Below the pieces are notes generated by a model. That model searched no databases and was not told the DNA's origin. It saw nothing but the letters and a program-made list of their open reading frames with translations. A stretch of DNA of 64,000 nucleotides, taken from positions 248,001 through 312,000 of the forward strand of contig JAEWSH010000051.1 of assembly GCA_023398375.1 (NCBI GenBank), written 5' to 3'. Below, one piece after another: positions 44,679 through 52,166 of the stretch. Each line of letters starts with the position of its first letter. Position 1 is the first letter of the stretch. A program made the translations under genes and the position numbers. The stretch is from Bacillota bacterium (lineage in GTDB: Bacteria > Bacillota > Clostridia > Lachnospirales > Lachnospiraceae).

Positions 44679-45167
44679 ATGAAAAACATGAAAATACTGA
44701 TTGTGAGCGATACGCATCGGCGAAATGAGAATTATCTTACAATTGTAGAACGTGAAAAACCGGTTGATAGGGTAATTCATTGTGGAGATGCAGAAGGAAG
44801 CGAGTATATTATTTGCGAAGCAGCAGAGTGCCAGGTGGAAATCGTACTTGGAAATAATGACTTTTTTTCTGAGTTAGAGAGAGAGAAAGAGTTTAAAATA
44901 GGAAAATATAAAATATGGCTGACACATGGTCATAACTATTATGTGTCGATGGGGAATGAAACAATTAAAGAAGAAGCAAGAAGCCGGGGAATTGATATTG
45001 TTATATATGGACATACCCACCGACCGGTAATTGACGTGGAAGAAGATGTCATTGCAATTAATCCAGGCAGCCTTACATATCCAAGGCAGGATGGGAAAAG
45101 ACCATCTTATATTATTATGCAAATGAATGAGCAGGAGGAAGTATCTTTTTCAATCAAATATTTATAG
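44679..45167 (+). CDS. YfcE/MJ0936-type metallophosphoesterase
   Basis: 162 residues of the calcineurin-like phosphoesterase group: ILIVSDTHRR, HCGDAEGSE, LGNNDF, WLTHGHNY and YGHTHRP supply the two-metal ligands; INPGSLTYPR near the end is typical of the YfcE group. The start is ATG 44679 behind TATGGAG; an upstream TTG at 44655 is less likely. Clostridial genomes often place this gene next to rdgB. Confidence 0.93.
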   Translation: MKNMKILIVSDTHRRNENYLTIVEREKPVDRVIHCGDAEGSEYIICEAAECQVEIVLGNNDFFSELEREKEFKIGKYKIWLTHGHNYYVSMGNETIKEEARSRGIDIVIYGHTHRPVIDVEEDVIAINPGSLTYPRQDGKRPSYIIMQMNEQEEVSFSIKYL

Positions 45168-45245
45168 AAGTATCCATTTTTCCCTATTAAAGAAATTGTT
45201 TCTTAAAAACACCAAAAAAAATAATAAAAAAGTTTATAAAACGTG

Positions 45246-45274
45246 TTGACATTGTATAAACCGTATTATATAAT
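45246..45274 (+). promoter_or_regulatory. Promoter of the six-tRNA cluster
   Basis: Perfect TTGACA (45246-45251) and perfect TATAAT (45269-45274), 17-base spacer, with a TGTTGACA start; the strongest consensus promoter in the window. Confidence 0.92.
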
Positions 45275-45315
45275 ATGTCTTGCGTTGTTACAAAGACAAA
45301 CAGTAAATGTTATAA

Positions 45316-45390
45316 CGGGGTGTGGCTCAGCTTGGCTAGAGCGCCTGGTTTGGGACCAGGAGGTCGCAGGTTCGAATCCTGTCACCCCGA
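45316..45390 (+). tRNA. tRNA-Pro (anticodon TGG)
   Basis: 75 nt: acceptor CGGGGTG/CACCCCG, anticodon stem CCTGG/CCAGG with loop TTTGGGA. Confidence 0.97.
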
Positions 45391-45438
45391 TTTTTTAAGC
45401 TCAAAATTTAGAAGTCTTGTCTTTGTCAAGATAAATAT

Positions 45439-45509
45439 GCGGGTGTAGTTCAATGGTAGAACACTAGCCTTCCAAGCTAGATACGTGGGTTCGATTCCCA
45501 TCACCCGCT
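45439..45509 (+). tRNA. tRNA-Gly (anticodon TCC)
   Basis: 71 nt: acceptor GCGGGTG/CACCCGC, anticodon stem CTAGC/GCTAG with loop CTTCCAA. Confidence 0.97.
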
Positions 45510-45512
45510 TAT

Positions 45513-45586
<74 letters not shown>

Positions 45587-45633
45587 TTTATATATTGGAT
45601 TACTCAGTAAACGAGGGAGCCGTATATATACAT

Positions 45634-45708
45634 GGTGGGTATAGCGTAGTCGGTTATCGCGTCGGATTGTGGTTCCGAAGGTCCAGGGTTCGAATCCCTG
45701 TACCCACC
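45634..45708 (+). tRNA. tRNA-His (anticodon GTG)
   Basis: 75 nt including the genome-encoded G-1 (45634) that pairs with C73 (45708); acceptor GTGGGTA/TACCCAC, anticodon stem TCGGA/TCCGA with loop TTGTGGT. Confidence 0.96.
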
Positions 45709-45723
45709 CTTAGCAATAATTAT

Positions 45724-45795
45724 AGGGCTATCGCCAAGCGGTAAGGCACAGCACTTTGACTGCTGCATTCGCAAGTTCGAATCTTGCTAGCCCTG
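45724..45795 (+). tRNA. tRNA-Gln (anticodon TTG)
   Basis: 72 nt: acceptor AGGGCTA/TAGCCCT, anticodon stem CAGCA/TGCTG with loop CTTTGAC. The first pair is A-U rather than the more usual U-A. Confidence 0.95.
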
Positions 45796-45826
45796 CTTAA
45801 TACACCAATACTGATATATTTTATAT

Positions 45827-45899
45827 GGGATATTAGCTCAGTTGGTAGAGCACTTGACTTTTAATCAAGTTGTCCGGGGTTCGAATCCCCGATGTCTCA
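45827..45899 (+). tRNA. tRNA-Lys (anticodon TTT)
   Basis: 73 nt: acceptor GGGATAT pairs with ATGTCTC (two G-U pairs), anticodon stem CTTGA/TCAAG with loop CTTTTAA, T-loop TTCGAAT. Its 3' end begins the 55-base tandem repeat that follows. Confidence 0.96.
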
Positions 45900-46011
45900 C
45901 TAAAGAAATAGAATGGGAAGGATTCGAACCCTGTTCGATATCCCCGATGTCTCACTAAAGAAATAGAATGAGAAGGATTCGAACCCTGTTCGATATCCCC
46001 AATGTCTTATT
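45887..46011 (+). repeat. Tandem 55-bp duplication derived from the tRNA-Lys 3' end
   Basis: Unit 1 at 45887-45941 and unit 2 at 45942-45996 differ at a single base; a partial third copy starts at 45997 (CCCCAATGTCTTA). Each unit begins with the last bases of tRNA-Lys (CCCCGATGTCTCACTAAAG) and contains GGATTCGAACCC, the reverse complement of a tRNA T-arm. The cluster terminator follows. Confidence 0.92.
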
Positions 46012-46013
46012 AT

Positions 46014-46042
46014 AAACGAATCATTTGGATTCGTTTTTTTTT
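46014..46042 (+). terminator. Terminator of the tRNA cluster
   Basis: AAACGAATC pairs with GATTCGTTT around a five-base loop, followed by eight or more T residues. Confidence 0.92.
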
Positions 46043-46136
46043 ACGCAAGCATTGAGGAAAATGCTCTGCTAGTAGAAACATTTTACGAATACCGCGATAA
46101 CGAGAGAAACTTTCAAAGCGTGTTTCTGTTCGTTGA
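46040..46136 (-). repeat. Dispersed intergenic repeat, family R1
   Basis: Minus-strand copy: reads AACGAACAGAAACACGCTTT, then TCTCGTTATCGCGGTATTCG, then a TCTACTAGCAGAGCATTTTC segment and ends near TGCGTAAA. It fills most of the 339-base gap between tRNA-Lys and the MATE gene; nothing else is visible there apart from an AT-rich stretch before the MATE start. Confidence 0.82.
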
Positions 46137-46238
46137 CTGCTTGCATTGAATGCAATCTATCATAAAATTGTATGTAACTGCTGGTATACATATAAATAGG
46201 TAGGAAGACGTTGCAGACTAAAGCAAAGGGAGAAAATT

Positions 46239-47609
46239 ATGAATCAAGAAGTAAATGTACAACCAGAAAATAAAATGGGCATTATGCCTGTCAATAAATT
46301 ATTGATATCGATGTCACTTCCTATGATGATTTCTATGTTGGTTCAGGCGCTTTACAATATCGTCGACAGTGTCTTTGTAGCTAAAGTAAGCGAAGGAGCT
46401 TTGACTGCGGTCTCATTGGCATTTCCAATTCAAATCTTAGCTATTTCTGTCGGAGCGGGGACCGGTGTTGGCATTAATGCAGTTTTATCTAGAGCTTTGG
46501 GGGAAAAGGAATTTGAGAAGGCAAATAAGGCTTCTGAAAATGCTGTGTTTTTGACTATATTGAGTTACTTGGTATTTTTGTTAATCGGAATATTTGGAAC
46601 ACCTATCTATTTTAAAATGCAAACAAATGATCCGGAAATATTGAATGCAGGTATCAGTTATCTATCAATTTGTATGATTTGTTCATTTGGAGTGTTTGCA
46701 CAGATGACATTTGAAAGATTACTGCAATCTACAGGAAAGACTATCTATACGATGATAACCCAGGGAACAGGAGCTATTATTAATATTATCATGGATCCGA
46801 TTATGATTTTTGGATTATTGGGATTCCCTAAAATGGGAGCAGCAGGAGCAGCACTTGCTACAGTTACCGGGCAAATAATTGCGGGAGCTTTGGCAATTAT
46901 TCTAAACTATAAAAAGAACCATGAGATTCATATTAATATGAAAGGATTTCGTCCGGATAGAAATATTATAGGCCGCATTTATGCAGTAGGTGTACCATCT
47001 ATTATTATGCAGTCAATTAGTTCCCTTACAACATATGGCATGAATCATATACTGATTAACTTTACATCAACAGCGGCAGCAGTGTTTGGAGTTTATTTTA
47101 AGTTACAAAGCTTTTTCTTCATGCCGCTTTTTGGAATGAATAATGGATTGGTTCCAATTATTGCCTATAATTATGGAGCCGGTAAAAAAGACAGATTAGT
47201 GAAGGCAATTAAATTAAGTATGCTGTATGCTTTTATATTGATGCTTTTCGGAATTGGTGTATTTCAGTCAATCCCGGCAATATTGCTTGGTTTCTTCAAT
47301 GCATCAGAAACAATGATGGAGATTGGAATTCCAGCATTGCGAATCATTAGTATTAGTTTTTTGTTTGCTGGATTCTGTATCATTTGTTCTTCGGTGTTCC
47401 AGGCATTAGGGAATGGTGTATATAGTATGTTTGTATCAATAGCAAGACAATTGGTAGTATTACTTCCGACGGCATATTTACTGGCTAGATTTGGAGGCCT
47501 GCATCTGGTATGGTGGTCATTTCCGATTGCAGAGGTTATGTCATTGTCTTTAAGTTCGATTTTCTTATATTGCATCTATCATAAAGTGATAAAGAATATA
47601 GGAGAATAA
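46239..47609 (+). CDS. MATE-family efflux transporter
   Basis: 456 residues, 12 helices in two similar halves: N half begins VNKLLISMSLPMMISMLVQALYNIVDSVFVAKVSE, a hallmark of NorM/DinF-like clostridial MATE proteins; second half begins GRIYAVGVPSIIMQSISSL. It exports cationic drugs or metabolites with Na+ or H+; substrate unknown. AAAGGGAG before ATG 46239. Stand-alone gene followed by the tRNA-Leu promoter. Confidence 0.94.
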   Translation: MNQEVNVQPENKMGIMPVNKLLISMSLPMMISMLVQALYNIVDSVFVAKVSEGALTAVSLAFPIQILAISVGAGTGVGINAVLSRALGEKEFEKANKASENAVFLTILSYLVFLLIGIFGTPIYFKMQTNDPEILNAGISYLSICMICSFGVFAQMTFERLLQSTGKTIYTMITQGTGAIINIIMDPIMIFGLLGFPKMGAAGAALATVTGQIIAGALAIILNYKKNHEIHINMKGFRPDRNIIGRIYAVGVPSIIMQSISSLTTYGMNHILINFTSTAAAVFGVYFKLQSFFFMPLFGMNNGLVPIIAYNYGAGKKDRLVKAIKLSMLYAFILMLFGIGVFQSIPAILLGFFNASETMMEIGIPALRIISISFLFAGFCIICSSVFQALGNGVYSMFVSIARQLVVLLPTAYLLARFGGLHLVWWSFPIAEVMSLSLSSIFLYCIYHKVIKNIGE

Positions 47610-47643
47610 ATAGCAATCGTGACCCATACCTAACGAATATAGC

Positions 47644-47673
47644 TTGACAAATAACTAAACAAAAGGTTATAAT
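47644..47673 (+). promoter_or_regulatory. Promoter of tRNA-Leu(TAG)
   Basis: TTGACA at 47644-47649 and TATAAT at 47668-47673, 18-base spacer, 30 bases before the tRNA. Confidence 0.9.
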
Positions 47674-47702
47674 ATCATTCGTGGCTGACTTAGCTTCGAT
47701 AC

Positions 47703-47782
47703 GCGGATATGGCGGAACTGGCAGACGCGCTAGACTTAGGATCTAGTGGGAGACCGTGCAGGTTCGATTCCTGTTATCCGCA
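47703..47782 (+). tRNA. tRNA-Leu (anticodon TAG)
   Basis: 80-nt class II tRNA: acceptor GCGGATA/TATCCGC, anticodon stem CTAGA/TCTAG with loop CTTAGGA, short variable arm GGGAGACC, T-loop GTTCGAT. Confidence 0.96.
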
Positions 47783-47786
47783 GTAC

Positions 47787-47816
47787 AAGACCTTAGTATT
47801 TACTAGGGTCTTATTT
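47787..47816 (+). terminator. Terminator of tRNA-Leu
   Basis: AAGACCTTAGTA and TACTAGGGTCTT form a near-perfect stem, followed by a T-rich ATTTTATT. Confidence 0.82.
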
Positions 47817-47818
47817 TA

Positions 47819-47914
47819 TTTACGCGAGTAATGAGGAAAATGCTCTGCTGACAGAAGTATTTGACGAATACCGCGATAACGAGAGAAACTCGCAAAGCGT
47901 GTTTCTGCTCGTTT
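47819..47914 (-). repeat. Dispersed intergenic repeat, family R1
   Basis: Minus-strand copy closest to 40511-40605: AGAAACACGCTTTGCGAGTT, TCTCGTTATCGCGGTATTCG, TCAAATACTTCTG, AGCAGAGCATTTTCCTCATT, ACTCGCGTAAA. In the rest of the gap (47915-48170) I see only AT-rich sequence and a doubtful micro-ORF at 48071-48151. Confidence 0.85.
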
Positions 47915-48170
47915 TGTTTTTTTATAATCTGCTGAGATATTACTTATTTTCAAATCTGTTTAGTAATAGAAAAATATATAAGCTAATGTTATAATATGAT
48001 ATAACAATGTAAGTAAATGGGTATTCTCATTATTTATAGAACACGCAATTAATTGGAAGGTTAAGGAGGTATGCATTTGTTATGTGGATCCAGAAAAAAT
48101 AGGCCCAATATAGAATGCCGTTTTAAAACTTGTTTTTTGCAAAATACTTGAATTCAATAAGGAGGATTTT

Positions 48171-48944
48171 ATGAATAATGAAAATAGGATTGCGGTGTTA
48201 ATTGATGCTGAGAATGTATCCAGTAAATATATTAAGCTGATCATGGATGAAGTAAGTGATTATGGAATTGCCACTTACAAAAGATTATATGGTGATTTTA
48301 CGCTTCCAAGTGTGCAAACATGGATCAATAAACTTCAGGAATATGCAATTACACCTGTGTTTCAATTTAATTATACACAAGGGAAAAATGCATCTGATTC
48401 TGCACTCATCATTGATGCAATGGATATCTTATATTCTGAAAATGTAAATGGATTTTGTCTGGTAACTTCTGATAGTGATTTTACAAAATTGGCAATGCGG
48501 TTAAGAGAATCCGGAATGACGATTATCGGGATGGGAGAAAGGAAAACACCGAATTCATTAGTATCGGCATGTGAAACTTTTAAATTCTTAGATGTATTGT
48601 ATAAATCAGATGAAGAAGTCTTGAAGAAAAAGATGGAAGCAGATATCGAGGCAGATACAGAAGAAATAGTGGAAACTGAAATAGAAGTGAGTAATATTCC
48701 AAGCAGAGATGATATTGAAAAGAAGATTATCTCGATCATAGAGTCAAAGGCAGGAGATGACGGGTGGACGAATCTGTCCGAGATTGGGACAAATCTTACA
48801 AAAAGAGTTCCGGGATTCGATCCAAGAAATTACAAATGTCAGAAACTTAAACAATTAATAGAATCATTTGAATCTATCGAAACGAAATCAGTAAAAAATC
48901 CACATAACAATATTTTGAAAATTGTTTATGTAAAGGTAAAATGA
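48171..48944 (+). CDS. NYN-domain protein with C-terminal LOTUS/OST-HTH-like domain
   Basis: 257 residues. N-terminal NYN (LabA/DUF88, PIN-like) domain of about 150 residues with the acidic metal cluster: AVLIDAENV, ASDSALIIDAMD and LVTSDSDFTKLA. After an acidic linker (about 150-185) a C-terminal domain of about 70 residues (SIIESKAGDDGWTNLSEIGTNL ... FDPRNYKCQKLKQLIESF) fits the OST-HTH/LOTUS fold that binds RNA. This suggests an RNA-directed nuclease or RNA-binding role. AAGGAGG before the ATG, own terminator at 48961. Confidence 0.92.
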   Translation: MNNENRIAVLIDAENVSSKYIKLIMDEVSDYGIATYKRLYGDFTLPSVQTWINKLQEYAITPVFQFNYTQGKNASDSALIIDAMDILYSENVNGFCLVTSDSDFTKLAMRLRESGMTIIGMGERKTPNSLVSACETFKFLDVLYKSDEEVLKKKMEADIEADTEEIVETEIEVSNIPSRDDIEKKIISIIESKAGDDGWTNLSEIGTNLTKRVPGFDPRNYKCQKLKQLIESFESIETKSVKNPHNNILKIVYVKVK

Positions 48945-48960
48945 ATAAAAAGAATATGTA

Positions 48961-49006
48961 AAACAAGCTGAAACCTAATATACTTAAGGTTTCAGCTTGT
49001 TTTTGG
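48961..49006 (+). terminator. Terminator of the NYN-domain gene
   Basis: AAACAAGCTGAAACCT pairs perfectly over 16 bases with AGGTTTCAGCTTGTTT, followed by T residues. Confidence 0.95.
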
Positions 49007-49019
49007 CGGCTGCCCCTAA

Positions 49020-49092
49020 AACAAGATGAACCGGCAAGCCGCTTCATTTGTCATGAATTATCGAAACTCGCAAGACGTGTTTCTCATAGTTA
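49020..49092 (-). repeat. Degenerate R1-like intergenic repeat
   Basis: On the minus strand AACTATGAGAAACACG, then TTGCGAGTTTC, then an ATTCATGACAAATGAAGC stretch, comparable to the first half of 32732-32790. The rest has diverged, so this is a weak family member. Confidence 0.45.
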
Positions 49093-49287
49093 TGACATTT
49101 GATCATTAGAAGACAATTCAGATACGATTGCGGACATATCTTTTTTACTTTTCGCATCTCTCGCACGATTTAAAAATTCTTCCTTTTCGGATTCGGTCAT
49201 ATGAGAGAACTTGTCCATTGCATTTAAGTCTTGGGAAAGTGCCATTCCAAATCCTAACGGTATTGCCTGATCATTTAAAAAACTCAT
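49090..49287 (-). CDS. 65-residue small protein
   Basis: Leftward small ORF starting MSFLNDQAIPLGFGMALSQD, with a Glu/Lys/Ala-rich helical second half (MTESEKEEFLNRARDAKSKK). Binding site GGATGGGAG lies 8 bases before the ATG. The form (hydrophobic start around IPLGFGMAL then an alpha-helical charged part) resembles small conserved clostridial proteins of unknown function; I recall similar short proteins but cannot name a family. Confidence in reality is moderate to good; no function. Confidence 0.7.
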   Translation of the reverse strand: MSFLNDQAIPLGFGMALSQDLNAMDKFSHMTESEKEEFLNRARDAKSKKDMSAIVSELSSNDQMS

Positions 49288-49482
49288 GTTTTACTCCCAT
49301 CCACCTGTTTTGAAGGTATAAAAAGGATTTTAAAGTTACTTTATTTTCTACAATAAATATGATATCCATGATTCCTAAAAGAATTCATGCTTTTCAATTT
49401 AAAAAGGCTCTTTTTTCTACATGGAATCAGAATGATTGGATATATTATTTAAGTAAGAAAGTTTAGGCAGGATTATATGTAA

Positions 49483-50643
49483 ATGGGAAATATCATTGAC
49501 TATGTAAATGAATTTGGAGAATATTCTTTTTTAGATAAGCCTTTTGAAGCAGTCGATAGTCTTGTGCTGGCTGTATTATCCTATTTAAAATATGATGACT
49601 TTTTGGATGAATTCGGTATAGTAAAAAGAAAAGTGACTTTGAACCAGCTTATTTACAAAAGGGAAACTTATAAAAAGGAAACAGATAAATTATTTGTGGG
49701 ATTAATTGATGTTCCGAGTTACAGAGTACTTTTATTGGCAGTTGCAAATAGCAAAAGATTTGGGAAGACGGAATTGAGGTATTATGTTAATCAACTGGAC
49801 GAAGTAAAAGAATCTCAGTTTGCAGCACTTGTTTTTTTTCTGGAAAACGAGATTCCTTATATTGCATTTAGAGGAACGGATGAGACTTTAATTGGATGGA
49901 AAGAAGATTTTAATATGGCCTTTCTAAGTCCTGTGCCGGCACAGGAAAAGGCATTAAAATATTTGAGGAGAGTTACCAGAAGGATAGGCGGTCAGTTCTA
50001 TGTAGGTGGACATTCCAAAGGTGGAAATTTAGCTGTTTTTGCAAGTGCAATGATAAAAGCGAAAACGCAGGAAAGAATACGCACAATATATAGTTTAGAA
50101 GGTCCGGGATTCAAAGAAGCTATTTTTAAAGATGATAATTTTCTTCGCATCACAAAGAAGATAGTAAAGATCATACCAAAGTCCTCAATTATTGGAATGT
50201 TGTTAGAACATCAAGATAATTATAAGGTAATTAAAAGCAGTAAAAATGGGTTGCTGCAACATGATCCTTTCACATGGATCGTTGAAAAGGATGATTTTCA
50301 ATATTTGGATGATATTGACCGTAAAGCCATGATTATGAATCAGGCATTATACCAATGGATACAGGGAATGGAAGATCAAGAAAGAATGGAATTGGTCAAT
50401 ACCGTTTTTGATATTCTGGCTTCGCTGGAAATGGAATCGGTGCTGGAAATGGCAGATGACTGGAAACCAATGATGAAAAAAATAATGGAAGCTGCGAAAG
50501 AACTGGATGAAGAAACACAAAAATTCCTGCGCAAGACCATTGGACAATTATTACGTATGGGGACAAAGAGCCTGATAGATGCTGGAGAAGAAAGAAGTAA
50601 AAATATTGGAAGAAAATTTGAAAAAGTGTTAAAAAAGAATTGA
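49483..50643 (+). CDS. Lipase-like alpha/beta-hydrolase, DUF2974 (Mbeg1-like)
   Basis: 386 residues. The serine hydrolase elbow is visible in YVGGHSKGGNLAVFAS (about 170), preceded by IAFRGTDETLIGWKEDFNMAF that supplies the oxyanion region, as in class 3 lipases. No signal peptide or membrane segment, so probably cytosolic. The C-terminal 130 residues are helical and charged. Substrate unknown. Start ATG 49483 behind GGCAGGAT. Confidence 0.9.
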   Translation: MGNIIDYVNEFGEYSFLDKPFEAVDSLVLAVLSYLKYDDFLDEFGIVKRKVTLNQLIYKRETYKKETDKLFVGLIDVPSYRVLLLAVANSKRFGKTELRYYVNQLDEVKESQFAALVFFLENEIPYIAFRGTDETLIGWKEDFNMAFLSPVPAQEKALKYLRRVTRRIGGQFYVGGHSKGGNLAVFASAMIKAKTQERIRTIYSLEGPGFKEAIFKDDNFLRITKKIVKIIPKSSIIGMLLEHQDNYKVIKSSKNGLLQHDPFTWIVEKDDFQYLDDIDRKAMIMNQALYQWIQGMEDQERMELVNTVFDILASLEMESVLEMADDWKPMMKKIMEAAKELDEETQKFLRKTIGQLLRMGTKSLIDAGEERSKNIGRKFEKVLKKN

Positions 50644-50659
50644 CACAGGAATTTACGTC

Positions 50660-50688
50660 TTGAATTACAAATATCAATCTGCTATAAT
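50660..50688 (+). promoter_or_regulatory. Promoter of pfp
   Basis: TTGAAT at 50660-50665 and TATAAT at 50683-50688, 17-base spacer. The leader contains a small stem (GGTAGT, AAAT, ACTGCC) at about 50706-50721. Confidence 0.8.
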
Positions 50689-50759
50689 TCTGGTTGATGC
50701 TTGACGGTAGTAAATACTGCCAAATTGATAAATCTATTAAATAAAAAGGAGAACATACA

Positions 50760-52004
50760 ATGAAGGGAAATATTGTTGTAGGACAATCAGGCGGACCAAC
50801 AGCCGTTATTAATTCTAGTGTTGCTGGTGTATACAGTGCAGCTAAAAAAATAGGAGTTAAGAAAGTTTACGGTATGGTTCATGGTATCGAGGGCTTTTTG
50901 CAAGATAATTTATGTGATCTAGGTGAATACTTACAGGACGAGACAGATATCGAATTATTAAAAAGAACACCTTCCGCGTTCTTAGGTTCCTGCCGTTTTA
51001 AAATGCCAAAAATTGAAGGACATGAAGAAACCTATGAAAAAGTGTTCGAGATCATGGAAAAACACGATATTGAATGTTTATTCTACTGTGGCGGAAATGA
51101 TTCCATGGATACCGTAAAAATGTTATCTGATTATGCAGCAGCTCATAATAAACCGCAAAGATTTATGGGTGTTCCTAAAACAATTGATAATGACCTTCCT
51201 ATTACAGACCACTGCCCGGGATACGCTTCGGCAGCAAAATATATTGCAACATCTTTGAAAGAAGTCATTCGTGATAATGAATCTTTCGGAGCACAAAAAC
51301 CAACGATATGTATCGTTGAGATCATGGGACGTAATGCTGGATGGTTAACAGCTGCAGCAGCGCTTGCGAAGGGAGATGACTGCTCAGGAGCAGATGCTAT
51401 TTATTTGCCAGAGACAACATTTGATATGGATGCATTTATGGCAAAAGTAAAAAAATTAGCAGCAACAAAATCTTCTGTAGTAATTGCAGTTTCAGAAGGT
51501 ATCAAAGTAGCTGATGGCCGTTATGTATGTGAACTTGCTAACGAGAACATTGCAGTTGATGCTTTTGGTCATAAACAAATGTCAGGTACAGCAGCATACT
51601 TAGCAACACTGGTAGCTGGTGAAACAGGACTCAAAACACGTGCAATTGAATTCTCAACATTGCAACGTGCTGCAACACACCTTGCGTCATTAACTGATAT
51701 CAACGAAGCTTTCCAAGTTGGTTTTGATGCTGTGAAAGCCGCAGAAGAAGGAAAAACAGGTATGATGATCACGCTTGACAGAAATGGGGACGAACCATAT
51801 CAATGTGGTACAAGTGCTTTTGATATCCATGCAATTGCAAACGTTGAAAGACCAGTTCCTGCCGAATGGATCACAGAAGACGGAACGAACTTGAATGATG
51901 GTTATGAGAAATATGCGCGTCCGCTTATCATGGGTGAATTAACACCTATATTTGTAAATGGTCTTCCAAGACACATTGTTATGAAAGAACTTTTAAAAAA
52001 ATAA
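50760..52004 (+). CDS. pfp: Pyrophosphate-dependent 6-phosphofructokinase
   Basis: Reversible phosphorylation of fructose-6-phosphate using pyrophosphate. N-terminal GQSGGPTAVINSS, then CGGNDSMDT (about 116-124) where the ATP enzymes have GGDGS; the Asp after GGN and the Lys in GVPKTIDNDLP are the residues that mark the PPi type. GRNAGWL and the C-terminal sugar-phosphate site (ERPVPAEW region) are present. 414 residues, usual for this clostridial subgroup. AAAAGGAG before the ATG. Its terminator hairpin has been used as the target of the IS element that follows directly. Confidence 0.94.
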   Translation: MKGNIVVGQSGGPTAVINSSVAGVYSAAKKIGVKKVYGMVHGIEGFLQDNLCDLGEYLQDETDIELLKRTPSAFLGSCRFKMPKIEGHEETYEKVFEIMEKHDIECLFYCGGNDSMDTVKMLSDYAAAHNKPQRFMGVPKTIDNDLPITDHCPGYASAAKYIATSLKEVIRDNESFGAQKPTICIVEIMGRNAGWLTAAAALAKGDDCSGADAIYLPETTFDMDAFMAKVKKLAATKSSVVIAVSEGIKVADGRYVCELANENIAVDAFGHKQMSGTAAYLATLVAGETGLKTRAIEFSTLQRAATHLASLTDINEAFQVGFDAVKAAEEGKTGMMITLDRNGDEPYQCGTSAFDIHAIANVERPVPAEWITEDGTNLNDGYEKYARPLIMGELTPIFVNGLPRHIVMKELLKK

Positions 52005-52013
52005 GATAAAGCA

Positions 52014-52039
52014 AGGGCAGTAGGTAAAACTACTGCCCT
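52014..52039 (+). repeat. Left copy of the 26-bp hairpin flanking the IS (pfp terminator arm)
   Basis: AGGGCAGTAG and CTACTGCCCT around GTAAAA. Identical over 26 bases to 53691-53716. In this left copy the T run expected of a terminator is missing because IS sequence begins right behind it. Confidence 0.93.
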
Positions 52040-52051
52040 CAGACTGTAGAC

Positions 52052-52082
52052 AAAATCCAGGGCATTCGCTCTGGATTTTTTT
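52052..52082 (+). terminator. Terminator inside the left end of the IS
   Basis: AAAATCCAG pairs with CTGGATTTT around GGCATTCGCT, followed by T residues. It blocks read-through from outside into the transposase and here also ends pfp transcription. Confidence 0.88.
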
Positions 52083-52166
52083 CGTCTAATAACCAAAAAA
52101 GTCAATATTTAAAGGACTTTATGGCTCTTTTTTGGTATAATTAAGGTATTAAAAACAGGCGGTAAA

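Noticed and set aside
48071..48151. Micro-ORF of 24-26 residues with several Cys before the NYN gene
   Set aside because: The AAGGAGG directly abuts the ATG (the in-frame TTG at 48077 would be better spaced), there is no coding signal in so few codons, and no known leader-peptide features.
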